Below the pieces are notes generated by a model, which saw only the letters and a program-made list of their open reading frames with translations, did not search any database and was not told the origin of the DNA. Of a stretch of DNA of 7,666 nt, positions 1-5,685 are shown piece after piece. Every line of letters starts with the position of its first letter. Position 1 is the first letter of the stretch. A program made the translations under genes and the position numbers. Source of the DNA: JAQUGA01 sp964521105 (lineage in GTDB: Bacteria > Bacteroidota > Bacteroidia > Bacteroidales > WCHB1-69); the NCBI GenBank assembly GCA_964521105.1, contig CAZFPO010000130.1:1-7666 (forward strand), in the 5' to 3' direction.

Positions 1-102
1 TTCAGCTAGTTGCAATTGGATTAAAGCGTTTTTGATTTTTTATCGGACAATAGTGCTGTTAAATAATAAAATCAATTTAGTAATAATTAAAAATTTAATC
101 TT

Positions 103-567
103 ATGAAACGAATAATTTTATCTTTATTTGTAGTTTTCATGCTTGGTACTGTATCAAAAATTACGGCTCAAATGACAGCTAAAGATCCAGTTTACATTGA
201 AACAATAGCTAATAGCAGTAAAACTACTGAGTTTATTCTTGGTATATATCCTAGAACATACAAATGGAGCGAATCACTTGAAGCGTCTCAACTTACCATG
301 CGTATTTTAAACAAAGCAAAATCGGATTACAAATGGGAAGATTATAAAGTGTATGTTTTGTTAAAAGACAATTCATTATTTTATAACTACAAAACCAAAG
401 CTGAGTCAGGCGATTATGCATGCAAATACACTATTAAAGGTGATGGTGGCTTTAACGACCAAGTATTATGTTTCGACAAAAAATTTGATGTAAAAGACAT
501 TAAATCAATATGGGTATCTTTTGGAGATGCTACTTTTATTGAATTAATATACTCTCCAGCTGAATAA
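103..567 (+). CDS. Secreted/periplasmic protein of unknown function (154 aa)
   Basis: I do not recognise this family. The protein begins with a clear Sec signal peptide: a basic MKR start, a hydrophobic core at about residues 4-17, and a likely signal peptidase I site after ITAQ near residue 23. There is no lipobox cysteine, so the mature form should be a soluble periplasmic or exported protein of about 130 residues. The mature part is rich in aromatic residues and Lys, with alternating hydrophobic stretches that suggest a small beta-rich domain. It has two cysteines (in YACKY and VLCFD), which could form a disulphide. The ATG at 103 follows an AT-only leader without a Shine-Dalgarno sequence and is the only start that keeps the whole signal peptide. 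The gene is followed 9 bases after its stop by a strong terminator, so it is probably the last or only gene of its transcript. No clear promoter box was found in 1-102. That it is a real gene is fairly sure; its function is unknown. Confidence 0.8.
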   Translation: MKRIILSLFVVFMLGTVSKITAQMTAKDPVYIETIANSSKTTEFILGIYPRTYKWSESLEASQLTMRILNKAKSDYKWEDYKVYVLLKDNSLFYNYKTKAESGDYACKYTIKGDGGFNDQVLCFDKKFDVKDIKSIWVSFGDATFIELIYSPAE

Positions 568-576
568 GCACAATTC

Positions 577-612
577 AAAAAAAAAGGCTAACCAATGGTT
601 AGCCTTTTTTTT
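577..612 (+). terminator. Intrinsic terminator after the 154-aa secreted protein gene
   Basis: A perfect 8-bp stem, GGCTAACC (586-593) with GGTTAGCC (597-604), closes an AAT loop. It is followed by eight T (605-612) and preceded by nine A (577-585). The A and T tracts can pair and lengthen the stem, so the structure could also stop transcription coming from the opposite strand. It separates the secreted-protein gene from the dehydrogenase that starts only 25 bases further on. Confidence 0.93.
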
Positions 613-613
613 A

Positions 614-621
614 TATTTTCG
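614..621 (+). promoter_or_regulatory. Putative Bacteroidota -7 box before the dehydrogenase gene
   Basis: TATTTTCG (614-621) matches the Bacteroidota -7 consensus TAnnTTTG at all but one position and lies 16 bases before the ATG at 638. The leader between them is A-rich. The box begins just after the T-tract of the preceding terminator, so the upstream promoter half would fall inside the terminator hairpin, and no good TTTG -33 element is seen there. A very similar box precedes the amidotransferase gene at the other end of the window. The assignment rests on motif similarity only. Confidence 0.4.
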
Positions 622-637
622 CACGAAAAAATACATT

Positions 638-1590
638 ATGAATATAGTTCTATTAGAAAAAATGGGGATTAGCAATTCCCAAATAGATATTTTTAAGAAA
701 AAAATTGAAAACTGGGGTCATGATTTTATTGTTTATGAAAACCGTGATGAAAATCCAACAGTATTAATCGAAAGATCAAAAAATGCGGATATTTTAATTC
801 TTTCTAATATCCCTTTCTCAGCTGAAATTATTGATAAGTGCTCAAAATTAAAAATGATTTCTGTTGGATTTACTGGAGTAGATCATATTAATATGGAAAG
901 TTTAAACAGAAGGGAATTCTAGTATCAAATGCTGCTGGTTATTCCACTACAGCGGTTGCTGAGTTAACTATTGGATTAATCCTTGACTCTCTCAGAAAAA
1001 TCTCTTTAATGCATCAATTAAACTCCTTAGGAAAAACTCGTGAAAGTTTTTTAGGTGAAGAATTAAAAGATAAAATAGTTGGAATTATTGGTACCGGTGA
1101 AATAGGTTCAAGAGTTGCGGAGTTACTTTTGAATTTTGGGTGTAAGGTTTTTGCTTTTAGTAGAACACCAAGAAAATTTCTAATTGAAAAAGGCATTATT
1201 TACAATTCTTTTAATGAGGTTATTTCAAAATCAGACATCGTTTCAATCCATCTTCCGTTATCTTCCGAAACAAATCAACTGTTTAATAAAGAGACTATTC
1301 AGAAAATGAAAACCGGATGTTATTTAATTAATACTGCTCGTGGAAAAATCATCGATAATATTGCTCTATCCGAAGCGATTACAACAGGACATTTGGCTGG
1401 GGCAGCAGTAGACGTATACGAATATGAGCCTCCGCTTAATTCAGATTATCCGTTACTAAATATCCCAAACATTATTCATACTCCTCATATTGCCTATGCT
1501 ACTAAACAATCATTTGAGAAAAGAGCAAATATTGTTTTTGAAAATGTAATTAATTTTTTAAATGGAAAACCTCAGAATGTATGCTCTTAA
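638..1590 (+). pseudogene. D-2-hydroxyacid dehydrogenase (glyoxylate/hydroxypyruvate reductase type), split by a -1 frame change
   Basis: Two frames make one enzyme: 638-922 encodes the N-terminal 94 residues, and the frame from about 892 to 1590 encodes the rest. Joined at position 907 they give 317 residues, the usual family length. The family reduces 2-keto acids such as glyoxylate or hydroxypyruvate with NAD(P)H in the cytoplasm. Visible in the joined numbering are the substrate-domain motif VGFTGVDHIN (76-85), AGYSTTAVAE (100-109), the Rossmann motif GTGEIG (152-157), and the catalytic Arg235 (NTARG), Glu264 (EYEPP) and His284 (TPHIA). The residues after the second beta strand, FSRT (175-178), lack the Asp typical of NAD users and carry an Arg, which hints at NADPH. 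The first frame stops at TAG 920-922, and no start codon lies in the second frame before ATG 1009, so separate translation would give two partial domains. Sequence on both sides is otherwise intact, so the lesion is recent, a sequencing error, or bypassed by frameshifting. The enzyme class is sure; the exact substrate is not. Confidence 0.85.
901..907 (+). other. In-phase T TTA AAC slippery heptamer at the dehydrogenase frame break
   Basis: In the upstream frame the heptamer reads T TTA AAC (codons TTA 902-904, AAC 905-907), the X XXY YYZ pattern of -1 programmed frameshifting. Slipping back one base continues with CAG AAG GGA ATT at 907-918, which joins exactly to the rest of the dehydrogenase. 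The shift must occur between the second-frame stop at 889-891 and the first-frame stop at 920-922, and the heptamer lies inside this window. No strong stimulator is seen. A 4-bp stem (908-911 with 917-920) is too weak. A 7-bp stem with two wobble pairs (931-937 with 950-956) starts 23 bases downstream, beyond the usual 5-9. A one-base loss in the run AGAAGGG (908-914) explains the break equally well. Confidence 0.35.
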
Positions 1591-1637
1591 AGCAAAATTC
1601 TTTTTTTAAATAAATATTATTCCATCTAAACAAAAAA

Positions 1638-2411
1638 TCATTGAAAGTAAATTAAACGCCCCTTACTTTTATAATCAGTCCATAATATTGTAGGATTACC
1701 TGAATAATAAACATCTCCAATATTTTCGATAGTTACTCCAAGTTGATGAGTTTGAGGAGCATACATTTTATTAATCCCAAAATCATGAATATGAGCATAT
1801 TCGCATTGTAATCCTGATGCATTTATAAATCCCATATCGCCATTATAACTATAAAACGATTTTGCCGAACCGCTTAAAACTATATCCGACATCCCAAGAG
1901 GCGAATATATATGAAGAAAATTGCAGTGAACAGAAATATTTGCAACACCTGAGGCATCAATTGCCTTGAAAAACAACGAATCGCAAAAAATGGGAGTTGA
2001 CGTTTTTACACATGCAGCATCACACATGACAATTTCTTTAATTTGAAACGAGGATACAATTACTTTAATTCCGCTTTCATAATTATTAATCCACTTAAAT
2101 TTATTTAAATTTCTTATCGATAAAACGCCATCTTTGCTTTCAACTTTAATATTTGGCAATAAGTTTTTACCACCACAAATTTCAATTAATTGATTGTCGG
2201 AACTATCGTTATTTAATTCTAAGGTTATATCGTCATAAACTTTAATAGACTTAAATTTATTTACTGTAATTTTATTTGATATAACCTCCCCTTTTCCCTT
2301 AAACTGATTGAATGGAGACTTCTCGGTACATGAATAAACAATGGTAATAGTTGTAATCACAACTACAAAAGCTTTAATTAAAATGAAAATAAACGAAACT
2401 TTTTTAATCAT
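1638..2411 (-). CDS. GIN-domain (DUF2807) putative lipoprotein
   Basis: This is a 257-residue envelope protein of the head-GIN/DUF2807 family (putative autotransporter-adhesin domain), common in Bacteroidota and mostly of unknown function. The N-terminus is basic (MIKK) with a long hydrophobic segment to about residue 26, then VYSC with Cys28 as the probable lipidation site. Tyr at -2 is unusual for a lipobox, so it could instead be anchored by an uncleaved segment. The family start is clear at 39-66 (GKGEVIS, VNKFKSIKVYDDITLEL), followed by KVESKDGVLSIRN near 89-101. After that come repeating short beta-helix-like turns, such as DASGVANISV, LSGSAKSF and NASGLQCEY, and the typical ending GDVYYSGNP near 232-240. 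It is the last gene of the leftward unit. Its ATG overlaps the end of the PagL-like gene by 8 bases (ATGATTAA), so the two are probably translationally coupled. Its stop lies 47 bases from the convergent dehydrogenase end, with no terminator hairpin visible. Confidence 0.82.
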   Translation of the reverse strand: MIKKVSFIFILIKAFVVVITTITIVYSCTEKSPFNQFKGKGEVISNKITVNKFKSIKVYDDITLELNNDSSDNQLIEICGGKNLLPNIKVESKDGVLSIRNLNKFKWINNYESGIKVIVSSFQIKEIVMCDAACVKTSTPIFCDSLFFKAIDASGVANISVHCNFLHIYSPLGMSDIVLSGSAKSFYSYNGDMGFINASGLQCEYAHIHDFGINKMYAPQTHQLGVTIENIGDVYYSGNPTILWTDYKSKGRLIYFQ

Positions 2412-3528
2412 TTTTTTTCTTTAAAAAATTTGATGGTTTATACACAACTCCCCATTCAATATAATCGGCTTTGGCAAAATGAGCTTTAATTGACGAATTT
2501 AATTCTATTTGTGGTAAAATCCTATATCTTAATATTAAGCGATTATAAAAATCACCTGTGCCTCCAACTTTATTTTTTGCATACAAATATGCACCAAAGT
2601 TTAATCCAAATGTTAGTCGATTGAAATACCATTGATGCCCAATATATACTCCTGACTTTAATAGCTCAAATTTTGACTTTTCAACACCAATATCTTGATA
2701 ATAAATATTTTCAGAACTATCATAAAAGATATCAATTCCTATTACTCCTGCTTTCAATTTCGAATACTCATAAGATATCGCTGAGCCTAAAGAATAAGCA
2801 AAATACTTTTTATTTTCGCCAAGATACAACTGCTTGATGCCAGTAAAAAGATAAAAACATGGTAAAAATGTTGGATGAAAATTCACTGAATCCTTAATTG
2901 AAAAAGAGCCCAATAAGGGATTATTTAAATATTTAATCCCCAAAGAAACAGACATTTGATTAGCTCCTCTATTTGGAAGCGAAATAGCTCCGTTCGAAAA
3001 ATGGGTGATTCCAATGCCCGATTCAATAGCAAAATTTGAAGAAATTGGCACATCAAACATATAAAACAATCGCAATGCGGCATTCAAATGGCTTCCAATT
3101 GCAATATTTTTATAATTATCTATCCTATCGAATGTTTTTGTTAGATAGCCTATACCACAACCAAAATAGAATTTATGCAGAACTTTTTGAGATTTACCAA
3201 TTGAAAATTTCATAAAAGGCATCAAAGCATAAGCATTTCCCAATTGTTTCTCACTACTCATCTCAGAAAAAAGAAATGATATTCCAGTTTGTGGGCGATA
3301 ATATACATTACGCCAATAACTTAAAGTTGGAGGTTGATAATAAAAATCAGCACTAACATTTTTAAATTTCTGTTCGGCTAATGGGTACATCATTTTGTGA
3401 TGAGGTAATAATGTTGAAATTTCGGCAGATAAACCAACATTAATTCGGTTTACAAAACTCTGTGATTGTGCGACATAAATTAATCCAACAAAAATAAACA
3501 ATAATAATACTTTATTTTTTGTTGCCAT
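2404..3528 (-). CDS. PagL-like lipid A 3-O-deacylase / acyloxyacyl hydrolase family outer-membrane barrel
   Basis: This is a 374-residue protein with a Sec signal peptide (hydrophobic residues 8-20, cleavage near AQSQS at 20-24) and alternating amphipathic strands typical of an outer-membrane beta barrel. The diagnostic stretch is ITHFSNGAISLPNRGAN (174-190), which matches the PagL signature. His176 and Ser178 correspond in spacing to PagL His126 and Ser128. By simple spacing the third catalytic residue, Glu140 in Pseudomonas PagL, would fall on Asn190, so activity is uncertain. PagL removes the 3-O-linked acyl chain of lipid A at the outer membrane. This protein is more than twice as long as PagL. 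The second half (about 205-374) adds further strands and ends with HFAKADYIEWGVVYK, a pattern I associate with the long Bacteroidota members annotated as acyloxyacyl hydrolases. It lies 31 bases after the sugar reductase gene and overlaps the GIN-domain gene, so it belongs to the glycan operon. The family is fairly sure; the reaction is inferred. Confidence 0.75.
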   Translation of the reverse strand: MATKNKVLLLFIFVGLIYVAQSQSFVNRINVGLSAEISTLLPHHKMMYPLAEQKFKNVSADFYYQPPTLSYWRNVYYRPQTGISFLFSEMSSEKQLGNAYALMPFMKFSIGKSQKVLHKFYFGCGIGYLTKTFDRIDNYKNIAIGSHLNAALRLFYMFDVPISSNFAIESGIGITHFSNGAISLPNRGANQMSVSLGIKYLNNPLLGSFSIKDSVNFHPTFLPCFYLFTGIKQLYLGENKKYFAYSLGSAISYEYSKLKAGVIGIDIFYDSSENIYYQDIGVEKSKFELLKSGVYIGHQWYFNRLTFGLNFGAYLYAKNKVGGTGDFYNRLILRYRILPQIELNSSIKAHFAKADYIEWGVVYKPSNFLKKKND

Positions 3529-3559
3529 TTATTGTTTTATCAAAATCGCTATAAATAAA

Positions 3560-4486
3560 CTATTGGTTTGATTTTCGAATTTCAAAATCGTCAATAAAAA
3601 CTTGTGCATACTCCTTTAAACATATCTTCCAATCTCGCATAAAGTTGATACCTCGTTTATCTAACTTTAAATTTACAAGTTTCTCTGAATACGGTCGTGG
3701 TGCAAAATACTCTTCTTTAAAGAAACTCGAATCAACTTTTGTAACTTTTACTTTGTTTTCAAGATTCATTAACTTTATCAATTCCACAGCCACATCGTAT
3801 CTACTACAACTACCCCCGCATACTTGATTATAAAGCCCATAATAACCTGTTTGCAAAACTCTAAAAATTGAATTTGCAAAATCATAAGTATATGTAGGTG
3901 TTCCTAATTTATCATCCACAACAAAAATCTCTTTTTTCCCAGTAACAATTTGTTTATATAACTTATTAATAAACTTTTTATCTTTGTCTATTCCGCCACC
4001 CATCATCCAGCCTGCTCTAAAAACAAAAATTTTCGATACTCTTTCTAAAACAAAACGTTCGCCGTAATATTTGCTTTTTGCATAATGACTTAGTGGATTA
4101 GGTTTATCAAAATCGGTAAAAACTTCTTGTTCGCCACCAAAAATCCCAGCTGTTGAAATATAAACCATTTCGCAATTATTTTTTTCGGCAAGTAAGGCAA
4201 TATTTTCGGTACCTAATGCATTAGTTAACCATGAATTTTCATGATTAAGTTCACAATATTCTAAATCGGTAAGAGCGGCTAAATGCAAAACAATATCTGG
4301 CTTAAATTCTTCAAAAACTTTTTCACATTGGCTTAATTCACGAACATCCATATACGAAAGCCAAGGACGATTTAAATCAATATCTGTTGCTAGAACTTTT
4401 TCATAATTCGACGAGAAAACATCATACATTGCTTCGCCTAACATTCCACCACACCCAGCAATTAAAACACGTTTATTTATCTTCAT
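3560..4486 (-). CDS. RmlD-like NAD(P)-dependent sugar reductase/epimerase (extended SDR)
   Basis: This is a 308-residue cytoplasmic extended short-chain dehydrogenase. The N-terminal Rossmann motif is GCGGMLG (11-17). An acidic residue lies at the end of the second strand (ATDID, 33-37), and the conserved VLHLAALTD segment is at 66-74. STAGIFGG (111-118) supplies the catalytic Ser/Thr. YAKSK (135-139) is the YxxxK pair, followed by GE as in the dTDP-4-dehydrorhamnose reductase (RmlD) group. Length and order of motifs fit RmlD (about 290-300 residues), but I see nothing that fixes the nucleotide sugar, and no rmlA, rmlB or rmlC is present in the window. It could also be an epimerase or a 4-ketosugar reductase for another sugar. 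Its ATG lies 5 bases after the stop of the glycosyltransferase gene, which strongly implies co-transcription and probably translational coupling. No Shine-Dalgarno sequence is evident. Confidence 0.85.
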   Translation of the reverse strand: MKINKRVLIAGCGGMLGEAMYDVFSSNYEKVLATDIDLNRPWLSYMDVRELSQCEKVFEEFKPDIVLHLAALTDLEYCELNHENSWLTNALGTENIALLAEKNNCEMVYISTAGIFGGEQEVFTDFDKPNPLSHYAKSKYYGERFVLERVSKIFVFRAGWMMGGGIDKDKKFINKLYKQIVTGKKEIFVVDDKLGTPTYTYDFANSIFRVLQTGYYGLYNQVCGGSCSRYDVAVELIKLMNLENKVKVTKVDSSFFKEEYFAPRPYSEKLVNLKLDKRGINFMRDWKICLKEYAQVFIDDFEIRKSNQ

Positions 4487-4491
4487 TTTTC

Positions 4492-5577
4492 CTATTTTTT
4501 TACAACATTATTTAAAATTTCTAAATATTTCCCCTTATTTGCTTCCAACGAAAAATTATTCATTACGTTAACTCTACCATTTTGTCCAATGTCTTCTCGC
4601 AATTTGTAATCATCTATTAATGATAAAATCGATGCTACCCATTCCTCGTTTGAACTTGCTAAAAAACCATTCACTCCATGTTGGATATTTTCAAGATTTG
4701 ACCCAAAAGCAGTGGCAACACATGGTATACCACACGACTGGTAAGTCAACGCTTTAAGACCGCTTTTTCCTAGAACCCACTCTTCCTGTGGAGTTGGATA
4801 CAGCCCAATTTGAATTTTATGTAAATCAGCCACTTCATTCTTTTCAGACCACCGAATATTTTCTATTTCAACTCCTTCTAATTCAAAATCACGATCACAA
4901 ATTACTATTAATTTTACTTTTCGTAACTTAGCTACCTCTTTAAGTGGCTCATCGATGAGATGCAAAAAGGCTATGGTGCTATGACTTCCTGTCCAACCAA
5001 GTGTAACGACTTCTGTATTTTCATATTTTGCAACGGAATAAAACCTATCGGTGTCGAAAGTCGAGGATATGTCAGTCACATTTTCATTATATTTCAAAGC
5101 TTCTTCTTCCAAATATTTTGTACAAACTATAACATGCTTTGCCATTTTAAATAACGAAAATATTTTCTTTTTTCCTTTCATCCAGGCAATAAACCAATTC
5201 ATTTGGCTTTTATGACCTTTAAAAACAGCATCATCAATATCATAAACTATATGTGAATTAGACCATTTTACAAAATACTCAAACATCGAAGATCCAAAGG
5301 GTGTAACCCATAAATGAATATAAATAATATCATAAAATGGTGCTCTAAAAACATCATAAATCCTTTTTAAATATCCAATAACAGTTAAATAAATTTTTTG
5401 AAACAAAAAACCTTCTTTATACAAAATTGCCCATAATTTATGATTCATAAAAGGAGCAATCGTAATATCGTATCCTTCAGATTCCCAATGAGTAAAATAT
5501 TGCTCATACTTAAGCCGCTGACTGGGATAAACTTTTTCGGGTGCTGGGCAAATAACTAAAATTCTCTTCTTCCTCAT
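4492..5577 (-). CDS. GT4-type (group 1) glycosyltransferase
   Basis: This is a 361-residue GT-B fold glycosyltransferase, probably cytoplasmic or membrane-associated, transferring a sugar from a nucleotide donor onto a growing surface glycan. The N-terminal domain starts with RILVICPAPEKVYPSQRLKYEQ and includes the segment VYDIDDAVF (111-119), typical of this subgroup. The C-terminal donor domain begins near LGWTGSHST (193-201) and holds GKSGLKALTYQSCGIPCVA (270-288) and HGVNGFL (300-306). In many GT4 enzymes two Glu residues eight apart (EX7E) contact the donor here. By alignment those sites are Gly270 and Thr278, so the motif is missing. Lys271 and Lys275 are kept as in related polysaccharide enzymes. 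The donor and acceptor cannot be told. It follows the amidotransferase gene after 108 AT-rich bases and precedes the sugar reductase by 5 bases. The start at 5577 gives the standard hydrophobic first strand. Confidence 0.87.
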   Translation of the reverse strand: MRKKRILVICPAPEKVYPSQRLKYEQYFTHWESEGYDITIAPFMNHKLWAILYKEGFLFQKIYLTVIGYLKRIYDVFRAPFYDIIYIHLWVTPFGSSMFEYFVKWSNSHIVYDIDDAVFKGHKSQMNWFIAWMKGKKKIFSLFKMAKHVIVCTKYLEEEALKYNENVTDISSTFDTDRFYSVAKYENTEVVTLGWTGSHSTIAFLHLIDEPLKEVAKLRKVKLIVICDRDFELEGVEIENIRWSEKNEVADLHKIQIGLYPTPQEEWVLGKSGLKALTYQSCGIPCVATAFGSNLENIQHGVNGFLASSNEEWVASILSLIDDYKLREDIGQNGRVNVMNNFSLEANKGKYLEILNNVVKK

Positions 5578-5612
5578 TCCAAATTATGTATTCACAACAA
5601 ACTTTCAATTTG

Positions 5613-5620
5613 TAAAGTTA
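5613..5620 (-). promoter_or_regulatory. Weak -7-like box before the glycosyltransferase gene
   Basis: On the minus strand these bases read TAACTTTA, one mismatch from the Bacteroidota TAnnTTTG box, 35 bases before the ATG at 5577. The upstream region is A/T only, so a -33 element cannot be judged. If real, it would be a secondary start inside the operon. The 108-base spacer shows no terminator hairpin, so read-through from the amidotransferase gene is equally possible. Confidence 0.22.
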
Positions 5621-5628
5621 AGATTTTT

Positions 5629-5647
5629 ATTTTTTATGATAAAAAAT
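5629..5647. repeat. AT-only inverted repeat in the amidotransferase-glycosyltransferase spacer
   Basis: ATTTTTTAT (5629-5637) and ATAAAAAAT (5639-5647) are perfect reverse complements around a single G. With no G-C pairs in the stem it is a poor terminator. It could be a binding site or DNA bend, but in such AT-rich DNA chance is a fair explanation. Confidence 0.35.
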
Positions 5648-5685
5648 TTTATTTTTATTTATCAAAAACCCACTAACAAATAAAT

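Noticed and set aside
1..35. Possible C-terminal tail of an upstream + strand gene (frame 3 reads QLVAIGLKRF then TGA at 33-35)
   Set aside because: Only ten codons are inside the window. A C-terminal Phe would suit an outer-membrane protein, but this is too little to support a gene.
2..106. Open frame on the + strand up to a TGA overlapping the first gene's start
   Set aside because: The translation is a low-complexity Ile/Leu/Asn-rich string expected from AT-rich non-coding DNA, with no start or recognisable motif.
931..956. Stem (931-937 with 950-956) as a frameshift stimulator
   Set aside because: It starts 23 bases after the heptamer, has two wobble pairs and a 12-base loop, so it does not fit the usual position or strength.
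1014..1196. Open frame on the minus strand inside the dehydrogenase
   Set aside because: It lies opposite the conserved Rossmann domain coding sequence and shows no protein features of its own.
1591..1637. Bidirectional terminator between the convergent dehydrogenase and GIN-domain genes
   Set aside because: The gap has a T-run but no stem with G-C pairs, so no intrinsic terminator can be claimed.
3645..3827. Open frame on the + strand opposite the sugar reductase gene
   Set aside because: It is antisense to a clearly coding region, with Ser/Phe-rich translation typical of a shadow frame.
4960..5154. Open frame on the + strand opposite the glycosyltransferase gene
   Set aside because: It is antisense to conserved coding sequence with no family resemblance or translation signals.
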